Below are positions 18,101 to 25,466 of a stretch of DNA of 64,000 bases, piece by piece. The DNA lies in assembly GCA_041659285.1 (NCBI GenBank), contig JBAZYO010000021.1, forward strand, positions 1-64,000, given 5' to 3'. The position numbers and the translations under genes are program-made. The notes beneath the pieces were generated by a model. That model did no database searches. It saw only the letters and a program-made list of their open reading frames with translations, and was not told where the DNA came from. Position 1 is the stretch's first letter. The number at the start of each line of letters is the position of its first letter. The DNA comes from Vicinamibacterales bacterium. Its GTDB lineage: Bacteria; Acidobacteriota; Vicinamibacteria; Vicinamibacterales; UBA2999.

Positions 18101-18759
18101 GCGTTGAGCATGTTGGTGACGTCGACGCCGTTGATGTTCAGCGCGTTGCTGGTCGGACGGGCGCCGTTCACGCTCGGGTTCAATGACTGCGACGCGTCGT
18201 CCGTCTGCCCACCGGGGGTCGTTGCAATGTTGAGCCCCTTGCCGGTCCGGTCGGGCAACGGGGCGCTGACGCCGGCTTCCCCCACGATCACGTGGGTGTA
18301 GGAGCGCGACGCCGTCGGCAGCGCGGTCAGCGTTTCGTTGGAAAAGGTCGCCGCTTGGGTCGACGTGGTTGGCTCGAGGGTGACCTCGTTGGCGATGACC
18401 TGCACCGACTCGGTCAGGCGATCAACCTCGAGGGTCGCAGCCAGGACGGTCGGTCGGGTCCCGGTCACCACCACCGACAACTGGGTGCGGGCGAAGCCAG
18501 CCAAGACGAAGCGAACAAGGTATGGTCCCGGCTGCAGTGCCGCGAACCGATACCCGCCCTCGGCGTTGGTCGTGGTCGTGGCGATGGCGCGGTCGCCTTG
18601 CAGTTTGGGCGCGACTTCCACCGTGACACCCGGCAGCCTCGCGCCGCTGCTGTCGGCGACGGCGCCTTCGATGGAGCCAGGAGCCTGGCCGGCCGTCGCC
18701 AGCGACGCGGTGGCCAGGAGTATGAGTACGATCAGTGTTGCGCGTGTGGTGAATTGCAC
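15112..18759 (-). CDS. TonB-dependent receptor with carboxypeptidase-regulatory-like domain (1215 aa)
   Basis: A large outer-membrane receptor of the OmpA-related/SusC-like type common in Acidobacteriota. A signal peptide ending near TAGQA is followed by a carboxypeptidase regulatory-like beta-sandwich (SIEGAVADSSGARLPGVTVEV). A plug domain comes next (SNALNINGVDVTNML, SRGRSAGGNIGLITRSGTD), then a long barrel ending in an aromatic C-terminus (MQLAARYSF). The terminal phenylalanine is the usual outer-membrane insertion signal. The GTG start has GGAGGG eight bases upstream. It is the first gene of the operon with the phosphoesterase and the smaller receptor. The ligand is probably oligomeric material, but this is a guess from family membership. 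Confidence 0.93.
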   Translation of the reverse strand: MQFTTRATLIVLILLATASLATAGQAPGSIEGAVADSSGARLPGVTVEVAPKLQGDRAIATTTTNAEGGYRFAALQPGPYLVRFVLAGFARTQLSVVVTGTRPTVLAATLEVDRLTESVQVIANEVTLEPTTSTQAATFSNETLTALPTASRSYTHVIVGEAGVSAPLPDRTGKGLNIATTPGGQTDDASQSLNPSVNGARPTSNALNINGVDVTNMLNASGGLGGGVGLPLEALDEVEVQTALPSASRGRSAGGNIGLITRSGTDRFAGTAGYYFQHEKLNANEFFLNRAGVAKPEFRRNDTSATFGGPVLRRRTYFFGAAQRQGFKSGYASNANAATGLPMGLTDVRNAETIAGVANAWIQSGQQDDPRFAQNFMNALRAFPADQQAGLIAQFFADPARLTLRTLTAADIHPVALNILNVKRDGQFLIPSPTGNQPILKGNGSYGREYLQQQVIPTELQGSSLFGSVQHRLGSANQTRVMLARSNQEVDEAFGWADASPSPTLGTTPAWLSGVTNTHAFQGGVLHEATVGYYDLQNTRISKYRDIYNSTLGIYNPLEGAIGGLAALMPTIDINTQRNSGGIGNAWDFFDIQRVLTAADRVTVSRGAHTLQAGVEYRRVNIAGEFMSRTNGDLDYNNWALFFTGHGAASGSSDLDQGDTRRDFMAHDIGGFVQDDWRVGGGLTLNVGLRYDLFGNFADRNGRIGNYYLPEAAAKLGVQPGFQVPANAPFFQPNFTPLSIGLVVDPGTPIDLSQIHKAMNDSTLTTDYNNVAPRVGLAWQPSFAPKIVVRGGWGLYYERPGASYKVDLQRAAPFFIYQNVPAPPDMADPYPRLNVNPFQIPLNVAIVRDANGAPQWVRADGSAFPAQSPFSSKNNVFVDPLIRTPYTHQWSANVQYEASRSLLFDVRYVGSRGVGLLGKVNLAVPVDPRVTPVNGFTDIYDRLGRVINPDFFVSGEFLGLNRNGGFQQITNVGRSEYHGLQAKARVRVGRALVTNVAYTLSRTMDLLSSDGGLVEHDPTRPENNWGPSDFDRTHRLTTSFIVDVPGVGGTGSMIRAITGGWNLSGIFTYQSGTPFTVLGNATRNAFFAQMSRVRVSFAPGMTVADAVGSGRVQDRLDNYFNVAAFQDSLDQWGDTGRNILRGPSQMELDLTVARAIPLGRRQRIEVRWEIFNALNTPVFANPASTFAANGSGTAGRITSTIGGPRTMQLAARYSF

Positions 18760-18967
18760 GTCCCTATCCCTCCAATGAGGATTCCCCGGAGAACTTCCGG
18801 CCGGACGAGAATAGGGGCCTGGGACGACGGGGCCGCGACCGCGGCCATACGCTCCGGTAAATTCGCGGCGACGCCGCTTGAGTTACTACGCGGCGGATCC
18901 GGTCACGACACTACGGGGAAGAGTAGAAACAAAGGGCCACACTCCTGTTCGTGACTATGATCAGGGC

Positions 18968-20332
18968 ATGCGATTTGTTCGCCTGACGCTGCTTGCTCTT
19001 GTTGTGATCGGAATCGTCGGGTTCGGTGCCGGCTGGTACTTGGCGGGCAACGAGCCCGGCCCAACCATCACCGTCGGGTCACCGGATAAGTTCATCGGCC
19101 GCGCCGGCGCGCTCGCCGTGACCGTGGACTCGCCGACGGCGGTGTCGAGCGCGTCGGCCACGCTCGAACAGAACGGCCAGTCGGCCCCGGTCGCGTCATA
19201 CTCCAACGCCGGCGCGCCGGAGACCCGCGTGTCGTTGTCTGGTCCGCTCGGAAAGTCGGCGCAGCCGGCGCTCGTCAACGGCCCGGCGACACTGACCGTG
19301 ACAGCGTCACGATTAGTCCTCTTCGGGCTGCGGACCGCCGAGAGCTCGGTCACGCGGGTTCTGCAGGTCCGCCTGGATCCGCCGCGGATCGCCGTCACCT
19401 CGCTCCATCACTTCATCAACCTCGGCGGCGCGGAGTTTGTGGTCCTGCGGGCGACGCCCGAAGACGTCGACGCCGGCGTCAAGGTCGGTGATGTCGAGTA
19501 CCGCGCTTACCCCGGTTCCGCTGTCGGCATTGCGGACCCGGCGGTCCGGGTGGCGTTCTTCGCGCTGCAGCACGACCAGGACGTGAATGCCCGCATGTCG
19601 GCGTTTGCGAGAGACGCAGCTGGCAACGAGGCCACGACCCCGCTCGAGCATCAGCCGACGAACAAGCAGTTCCTGCAGTCGCGCATCCCCATCGACCAGC
19701 GCTTCCTCGATCGTGTGGTGCCCGCCATCGCCTCGAACACACCGGACCTCAAGATTGACACCAACTCTCCTGAAGCCCTGCTGAGGGGATTCCTGACCAT
19801 CAACGGCGACCTGCGCAAGAAGAACGGCGACACCATTGCCGCGCTCGCGGCCAAGAGCCAGCCGAAGATGCTGTGGACGGAAGCCTTCGCGCAAATGGGA
19901 AACTCGCAGGTCGAGTCGCGCTTCGCCGATCGGCGGACCTATTTCTTCGAGGACAAGGAAATCGACCGCCAGGTCCACCTCGGCTTCGACCTCGCCTCGG
20001 TTCAACAGGCGCCGGTTCATGCCTCGAACGCCGGCGTCATCGTGCACGCCGACTTCCTCGGCATCTACGGCAACTGCGTGATTATCGACCACGGCCTCGG
20101 CGTGCAGTCGCTTTACGCGCACCTGTCATCAATCGGCACAAAAGTCGGCGAGCCGGTGACGAAGGGACAGGAACTCGGCCGCACCGGTGCGACCGGCCTG
20201 GCCGGCGGTGATCACCTGCACTTCACGATGCTGCTGCAGGGCGTGCCGGTGAATCCCGTGGAGTGGTGGGATCCGCACTGGCTGGAAGACCGGGTGTTCC
20301 GAAAGGTCCGCGAGGCGGGCGGCCAGAAGTAG
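18968..20332 (+). CDS. Membrane-anchored M23 (lysostaphin-type) metallopeptidase
   Basis: A 454-residue protein with one N-terminal membrane segment (LTLLALVVIGIVGFGAGWYLAG) and a large periplasmic region. The C-terminal M23 domain carries the zinc motifs HLGFD and HLHF, plus the typical IDHGLGVQSLYAHLSS segment. M23 enzymes cut peptide cross-links of peptidoglycan, and this one has all visible ligands, so it is probably active. The ATG at 18968 is chosen because it begins the membrane anchor. A TATGAT hexamer ends six bases before it, and no Shine-Dalgarno sequence is seen, which suggests a leaderless mRNA. A hairpin spans the stop codon. Confidence 0.9.
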   Translation: MRFVRLTLLALVVIGIVGFGAGWYLAGNEPGPTITVGSPDKFIGRAGALAVTVDSPTAVSSASATLEQNGQSAPVASYSNAGAPETRVSLSGPLGKSAQPALVNGPATLTVTASRLVLFGLRTAESSVTRVLQVRLDPPRIAVTSLHHFINLGGAEFVVLRATPEDVDAGVKVGDVEYRAYPGSAVGIADPAVRVAFFALQHDQDVNARMSAFARDAAGNEATTPLEHQPTNKQFLQSRIPIDQRFLDRVVPAIASNTPDLKIDTNSPEALLRGFLTINGDLRKKNGDTIAALAAKSQPKMLWTEAFAQMGNSQVESRFADRRTYFFEDKEIDRQVHLGFDLASVQQAPVHASNAGVIVHADFLGIYGNCVIIDHGLGVQSLYAHLSSIGTKVGEPVTKGQELGRTGATGLAGGDHLHFTMLLQGVPVNPVEWWDPHWLEDRVFRKVREAGGQK

Positions 20333-20342
20333 CCGCCCGCCT
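20311..20342 (+). terminator. Hairpin spanning the M23 gene stop codon
   Basis: GAGGCGGGCGGC and GCCGCCCGCCTC form a perfect 12-bp stem around an 8-base loop that contains the first two bases of the TAG stop. There is no T-run after it, so it may stabilise the mRNA 3' end rather than terminate transcription by itself. Confidence 0.45.
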
Positions 20343-20475
20343 CCGGTGCTCTAGCACTGTGGCGGGCCGGTGCCGTGCCGGCGGTGACCAACGGCGTCTG
20401 GAAGTGACCAGCCGTTTCACGACCTAGAAGCGGGGCGGGAGAGGCGTCGTCGATTGTTAGCCAAACGGAGCCGGG

Positions 20476-20697
20476 TCAGTGTGACCGGCGATGCCGTCGA
20501 TGAAGCGCGTCATGGGCCTTTTCGAGATCTTCCGATCTGACGAGCAGCTCGGCTCCACTGATTGCCGGGAACATTCCGCCGCCATTGTCAGCCCTAATCA
20601 TGGACTCGATCCCGGCCTCGTCCAGAATGCCTTTGGCCATCTGAGCATCCGCGGTGGACCGGAATGTCGAGACGGCGATCAGATCTGAGGAACTCAC
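20476..20697 (-). CDS. DUF2007-like small protein
   Basis: A 73-residue cytoplasmic protein. The segments TFRSTADAQMAKGILDEAGIES and ELLVRSEDLEKAHDAL match the pattern of DUF2007, a small ferredoxin-like fold described as a putative signal-transducing domain. The GTG start is supported by GGGAGGT six bases upstream. It stands alone on the reverse strand between the M23 and M28 genes. No partner or function can be read from the context. Confidence 0.75.
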   Translation of the reverse strand: MSSSDLIAVSTFRSTADAQMAKGILDEAGIESMIRADNGGGMFPAISGAELLVRSEDLEKAHDALHRRHRRSH

Positions 20698-20807
20698 GGT
20701 GGCACCTCCCGTTCTTGCTGGACAAACCTGCAGACACGCTGAACTGCGCCTTCAACTAACCCGAATTGCCCTTCGCCAGCGGCTCAATACTCTTCAAGTG
20801 TGTAGGC

Positions 20808-20839
20808 AGGTCATCGTCGTACCGACGTCCCGATGACCT
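20808..20839. other. Intergenic hairpin downstream of the M28 peptidase gene
   Basis: AGGTCATCG and CGATGACCT form a 9-bp perfect stem with a smaller inner dyad (CGTCGTACCGACG). It lies about 70 bases past the M28 peptidase stop on the minus strand, without a T-run. It may be a transcript end or an operator for the DUF2007 gene. The remaining bases of 20698-20910 show nothing recognisable. Confidence 0.35.
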
Positions 20840-20910
20840 TGCGATCCACAGCGAACTGGCAACACGACCCGCCCGACACCTGCGATCGAACACGCGCCGG
20901 GGTGTTGAAG

Positions 20911-23100
20911 TTACTTAACCGCCTGCTGTAGCGCCTGAGCCGCTTGCTCGACCTGTGCGGCCAGGGCGTTCACGGCCGCCGATACGGTACGAACGCCGCC
21001 CTGCGCTTCGGTGAACCGCCCCTCTTCGAGCCCCTCACGAATCTGGGGCATCGTCTTCACGCCGTAGCCGGTGTAGAAGCCCGGCGCGTAGATCTGGTGC
21101 TTGAACCACTCGCGGCGCGGCAGCCCCTCGGTGTTGCCCAGCTTCCGCTCCGACGTGATCAGCAACTGGTTGAGCGCCTGCAGTTCGGCGCGGCCCAGCA
21201 GCGTCGCGGTGTTGGCCCGGCCAACGGCGCCGTAGGCCTTCTCGAAGGCCCGGCCGGCGTCGCGCAGCTTTTCCACGGCGGCGCGCACCGGCTTCATGTC
21301 CACCTTCGAGTCTTTCTTCGTCTCGGCGAGCTTCTCGATCTCGACGACGTAGCGCAGGAGCGTATCGGCGGTGTCGGTGAACTGGAACGGCAGCACGGGC
21401 GCGTCGGCCAGCCGCATCACGAGCGTGCCGGTCAGCTGCGACAGCGTCCGCCCGTACGAGTAGTCGGTATCGGAGTAGGTCTGGTACCACTTGATGGTGT
21501 CGTAGGCCGAGTGATACACGCCGCCCGGGCTCTCACCGCCAAAGCCGACGTTGAGCGCCGACAAGGTCAGGTGCTGCAGGAACGGCGTGAAGTCGGAACC
21601 CGAACCGAGCGGCGCCAGCCGCAGTGAGGGGTCGGCCTCGGCGGCCTTGCGATCCGCCTCCGCCTCACCGAGAATCGCGCGGCGGCGCGCTTCCTCGAAC
21701 ACCGGCTTGCCGGTGCGCGGATCCATCACGTCTTTCGCGACCTCGCTCATGAACTGCTGCAGGCCGTGCGAGCCGCCGGCGTTGAGCCAGCCCTTGCCGG
21801 TGCCGTCGGTGTTGATGTAGACGGCGGCCTTCTGCTTCAGCTCGGCATCGTGCTTTTCCGCCCACTCGGTCGATCCCAGCAGGCCCCATTCCTCGCCGTC
21901 CCACAGCGCGATCTTGATCGTGCGCGACGGCCGCCAGCCGGTCTTCAGCATCTCCGCCAGGCCGCGCGCCGCCTCCATCAGCGACGAGGCGCCGCTGATC
22001 GGGTCGTCGGCGCCGCTCACCCACGCGTCGTGGTGGTTGCCGAAGATGATCCACTCGTCCGCGCGCGTGGTGCCGGGAATGGTGACCATCACGTTGTAGA
22101 GCGGGCGGTTCTTCCACTCGAACGCCAGCTTCATGTGCAGCTGCGCCGGGCCGGGTCCGAGGTGATAGGTCACCGGCAGCGCGCCGCGCCACTCGGCCGG
22201 CGCCACGGGTCCCTTCAACTGCTTGAGGATCGGGAGGGCGTCACCGTACGAAATCGGCAGCACCGGGATCTTGAGGATGGTCTGCGAGTCTTCACGGCGG
22301 TTTTTCTTGCCGCCGGCTTCGCTGCCCCAGCCGGGCGTGATGGGATCGCCGGGATGGACCGGCATGTCCATCACGCTGCCGCGCTGCGCCCCGAACTCCG
22401 GGCGATAAGGCCCGGCCGGATACACGTCGCCGGCAAAGTAGCCGTCATCTCGCGGGTCCGAGTAGATCAGGCAGCCGATGGCGCCGTTCTCGTAAGCCAC
22501 CTTCGGCTTGATGCCGCGCCAGCCGGCGCCGTAACGCGCGAGCACGATCTTGCCCTTGACGCTGATCCCGAGCTGCTTGAGGCGCTCGAAGTCGGCGGGC
22601 ATGCCGTAGTTTACGTACACGACTTCGCCGGTGACGTCGCCGTCGCCGGAATAGGCGTTGTAGAGCGGCGTCTGGTCGCCCGAGTCGGGATCCTCCGGTA
22701 ACACCGGCTCCTTGATCTTCAGGGCGTACTTTTCCGGGGCGACGAGCTCCACGCTCGTCTCCAGCGGCCACGGCATCATCGCCTCGAATTCCTCGATGCG
22801 CGCATCGAGGCCGAACGACTTGAACTGGCCCAGCGCCCAGTCGGCGACCTTCTTCGATGATGGCTGGCCGGCCACGTGCGACTCACCGGCCATGGCCTCC
22901 ATGTAGGTCTTGATCCGCGCCGCGTCCGGGAGTCTCCGGAATTGCTCTTCGCGCCCCCGCTGCGCGGCCACCGCGTCATCCGGAAAGCCGCGAAGCCCCG
23001 GCGACTGCGCGTGCGGTTGCGTCAGGCTGAGAGCGGCCAGGGTCAGGGTGATGGCGGCGGTCGCGACACGCCGCGTCGCCCACGGCAGAGGTTTGTGCAT
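20911..23100 (-). CDS. Secreted M28B-family peptidase (glutamate carboxypeptidase II-like)
   Basis: A 729-residue exported zinc peptidase with PA, M28 catalytic and transferrin-receptor-like dimerisation domains in that order. All five di-zinc ligand positions of the family are visible: His in FGNHHDAW, Asp in GADDPISG, Glu in WDGEEWGLLG, Asp in VYINTDGTG and His in GGVYHSAYDT. It should therefore be an active carboxypeptidase or aminopeptidase. The ATG at 23100 starts a signal peptide (AAITLTLAALSLTQPHAQ). TATAGT ends six bases before it with no Shine-Dalgarno sequence, which again fits leaderless initiation. It is divergent from the thioredoxin-like gene. Confidence 0.92.
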   Translation of the reverse strand: MHKPLPWATRRVATAAITLTLAALSLTQPHAQSPGLRGFPDDAVAAQRGREEQFRRLPDAARIKTYMEAMAGESHVAGQPSSKKVADWALGQFKSFGLDARIEEFEAMMPWPLETSVELVAPEKYALKIKEPVLPEDPDSGDQTPLYNAYSGDGDVTGEVVYVNYGMPADFERLKQLGISVKGKIVLARYGAGWRGIKPKVAYENGAIGCLIYSDPRDDGYFAGDVYPAGPYRPEFGAQRGSVMDMPVHPGDPITPGWGSEAGGKKNRREDSQTILKIPVLPISYGDALPILKQLKGPVAPAEWRGALPVTYHLGPGPAQLHMKLAFEWKNRPLYNVMVTIPGTTRADEWIIFGNHHDAWVSGADDPISGASSLMEAARGLAEMLKTGWRPSRTIKIALWDGEEWGLLGSTEWAEKHDAELKQKAAVYINTDGTGKGWLNAGGSHGLQQFMSEVAKDVMDPRTGKPVFEEARRRAILGEAEADRKAAEADPSLRLAPLGSGSDFTPFLQHLTLSALNVGFGGESPGGVYHSAYDTIKWYQTYSDTDYSYGRTLSQLTGTLVMRLADAPVLPFQFTDTADTLLRYVVEIEKLAETKKDSKVDMKPVRAAVEKLRDAGRAFEKAYGAVGRANTATLLGRAELQALNQLLITSERKLGNTEGLPRREWFKHQIYAPGFYTGYGVKTMPQIREGLEEGRFTEAQGGVRTVSAAVNALAAQVEQAAQALQQAVK

Positions 23101-23176
23101 TCCGCAACTATAAACCGTCCACCGGGCCCCACACGCGGCACCCGCGTGTGGGTGGCTTTGGAGTATCCTCGGCGGC

Positions 23177-24145
23177 ATGAAACGCGCTCTGTTTGCCTTG
23201 GTGTTGTCTCTGATTGTCGCTGCCCCGGCCCTCTCGCAAGGCGCCGCGAAGCCCGCGCCGCCGCCGACCATCATCCAGAAAGTGCGCGCCGCGATCGCCG
23301 AGCCTGATTTCAAGAAGGCCGAGAAGCTGGTGCTCGACGACATGGCGGCGCAGGGCACCACGCCGATCGCCGTCGAAGCCTTCTCGTGGCTCGGCCGCGG
23401 CGCGGTCGCCGCGAAGAATTACGACGCGGCCATGACGTACGCGGCCCGCACCTACGAAATTGTTGAAGAGCAACTGAAGACCCGCAAGCTGGACGATGAG
23501 CCGCGGCTGCCGATCGCCCTTGGCGCGGCGATCGAAGTGCAGGCACTCGCCACGGCCGGGCAAGGCAACCGAGCCGACGCGATCATCTACCTGCGGCGCG
23601 AGCTGGACACCTACAGGAACACCTCGATCGTCGAGCGCATCAACAAGAACATCAACCTCCTCGGCCTCGAGGGCACGCCGGCGTTTCCGATTGAGAGCAG
23701 CGCATGGATTGGGCCGGCACGCGTCAGCCTGGCCGGCCTGAAAGGCAAGCCGGTCATCCTGTACCTGTGGGCGCACTGGTGCCCCGACTGCAAGATCCAG
23801 GGCCCCATCCTCGAAGCCATGCTCAAGAAGCACGCGGCAACCGGACTGACGCTCGTGGCGCCGACCAAGCTCTACGGATACGTGGCCCAGCGAAAGGCGG
23901 CCGAGGCGCAGGAAGAGATGGCGTACACCGCGGAAATGCGCGACCAGACCTATCCCTGGATGAAGGATTACGCGGTACCGGTCAGCGCGGAGATCTTCGC
24001 GCACTACGGCGTCTCCACCACTCCGACCCTCGTGTTCATCGATCGCGACGGCAAGGTCGCGAAGTACAACCCGGGCCAGCTGACCGCCGAACAGCTTGAG
24101 CCGTTGATCCAGAAGATCACGGCGCCGCCCGCTACCGCACGGTAG
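23177..24145 (+). CDS. Exported TlpA/thioredoxin-like protein
   Basis: A 322-residue protein with a signal peptide, a helical N-terminal region (about 25-165) with TPR-like pairs, and a C-terminal thioredoxin fold. The redox site is WCPDC (C202/C205) and the cis-proline region is GVSTTPTLVFIDRDGK. It probably works as a periplasmic thiol reductant or oxidant. TATCCT lies seven bases before the ATG and no ribosome-binding site is evident. The 3' end overlaps the convergent APC permease gene by 14 bp. Confidence 0.87.
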   Translation: MKRALFALVLSLIVAAPALSQGAAKPAPPPTIIQKVRAAIAEPDFKKAEKLVLDDMAAQGTTPIAVEAFSWLGRGAVAAKNYDAAMTYAARTYEIVEEQLKTRKLDDEPRLPIALGAAIEVQALATAGQGNRADAIIYLRRELDTYRNTSIVERINKNINLLGLEGTPAFPIESSAWIGPARVSLAGLKGKPVILYLWAHWCPDCKIQGPILEAMLKKHAATGLTLVAPTKLYGYVAQRKAAEAQEEMAYTAEMRDQTYPWMKDYAVPVSAEIFAHYGVSTTPTLVFIDRDGKVAKYNPGQLTAEQLEPLIQKITAPPATAR

Positions 24146-25463
24146 CTCGACGCACGGCCAGCACCACGACGCCGGCGGCCAGCCACACCAGGCCCACCAC
24201 CTTCGCCGGCGTACTGGCGCCGGCAATCACCCAGACCGTGACCACGGCGCCCGCCACCGGCACCACGCGGTGGGCCAGGCGGGCGGCGGCCCGCCCGCGG
24301 ACGACGAAGTAGCCCACCACCGAGGCATGCAGCAGCGTAAACGCCGCGAGCGCGCCCACATCCACGATCGACACCAGCGCGTCGAGCCCGTCGTCCCGGC
24401 GCGCCGCCCACACCGACACGGCCAGTGTGAGCGCCGCGGCGGAGAGCAGCGACACCGTGGGCACGCCGTGGCGCGGGTCCACGCGCGCCAGCGCCGCGGG
24501 CAGCCGCCCGGCGCGGGCCATCCCGAAGAGCAGGCGCGCGGCAGCGGCTTGCGCGGTCATGGCGGCAAAAGCCGGACCCACCGCGTTGGTGATGGCCAGC
24601 ACGGTCGCCAGCCACGGCCCGATCGCCACGCGGGCGAGGTCGTAGAATGCCGTGCCTTGCCGTTGGGGGTGCGCCGCCAGGTCCGCGGGAGGAATGGTGC
24701 TCAACACGCCCGCCAACCAGACCTGCAGCACGAACAGGCTGCCGGTCACCGCGAGGCAGACCATGATGGCGCGGCCCACCTCGCGCTCGTCGCCCGTGCT
24801 CTCTTCGGCGAATGACGCGATGGCGTCGAACCCGAGAAACGACAGGACGGCCACCGAGATCGCGCCGACAACCGCCGGGAGGTCGAAGGCGCCGAGGCCG
24901 GTCAGGGGCGTGGTCCACGCCCGCGAGGTCCCGTCCTGGGCGATCACCACGAGCGCCGCGGCCACGAAGACCAGGAGCACCACGACCTCGGCAATGAGCA
25001 CCAGGAAGCCGACCCGCGCGGCCACGGCGACCCCGGCCAGATTCAGCGCCGTCGTCAGCATGAACGCCGCCACGGTGAACACCCAGGCCGGCACCGATGG
25101 CACCAGCGCGTGCAGCGCGATGCCCGAGAAGAGGTAGGCCACCGACGGGATGAGCAGGTAGTCGAGCATGGCCAGCCATCCGGCCAGGAAGCCCGCATGG
25201 CGCCCCAACCCTTCGCTGGCGTACGCGAACACCGAGCCCGCGTGCGGGACCACGCGCGACATCTCAGCGTACGACCACGCGGTGAACGCCATCGCCACGG
25301 TAGCCAGCAGGTAGACCATGACCACCGCGCCGTTCGTGCGCGCGTCAAGCACGCCGAACAGGCCCACGGGCGCGAGCGGGCCGATGAACAGCAGACCGTA
25401 AACGATGAGGTCGCGGAGCGACAGGCTGCGGCGGAGTGCGGATCCGCCCGTCAGTTTCGCCAT
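24132..25463 (-). CDS. APC-family amino acid/polyamine permease
   Basis: A 443-residue inner-membrane transporter with about 12 hydrophobic helices. The family signature is near the N-terminus (LRDLIVYGLLFIGPLAPVGLFG), with the VPHAGSVFAYASEGLG segment in helix 2-3 and the conserved FLGFDAIASFAEES region in the middle. APC proteins move amino acids or polyamines by proton symport or exchange; the substrate here is unknown. The gene is 3 bp downstream of the cytochrome/monooxygenase/TPR gene (25467), so it is probably the last gene of that operon. Confidence 0.88.
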   Translation of the reverse strand: MAKLTGGSALRRSLSLRDLIVYGLLFIGPLAPVGLFGVLDARTNGAVVMVYLLATVAMAFTAWSYAEMSRVVPHAGSVFAYASEGLGRHAGFLAGWLAMLDYLLIPSVAYLFSGIALHALVPSVPAWVFTVAAFMLTTALNLAGVAVAARVGFLVLIAEVVVLLVFVAAALVVIAQDGTSRAWTTPLTGLGAFDLPAVVGAISVAVLSFLGFDAIASFAEESTGDEREVGRAIMVCLAVTGSLFVLQVWLAGVLSTIPPADLAAHPQRQGTAFYDLARVAIGPWLATVLAITNAVGPAFAAMTAQAAAARLLFGMARAGRLPAALARVDPRHGVPTVSLLSAAALTLAVSVWAARRDDGLDALVSIVDVGALAAFTLLHASVVGYFVVRGRAAARLAHRVVPVAGAVVTVWVIAGASTPAKVVGLVWLAAGVVVLAVRRATVR

Positions 25464-25466
25464 GTT

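Noticed and set aside
23101..23361. The longer reading of the M28 peptidase gene beyond 23100
   Set aside because: It would run through the divergent TlpA-like gene start and precede the signal peptide; the shorter start has a -10-like box directly upstream.
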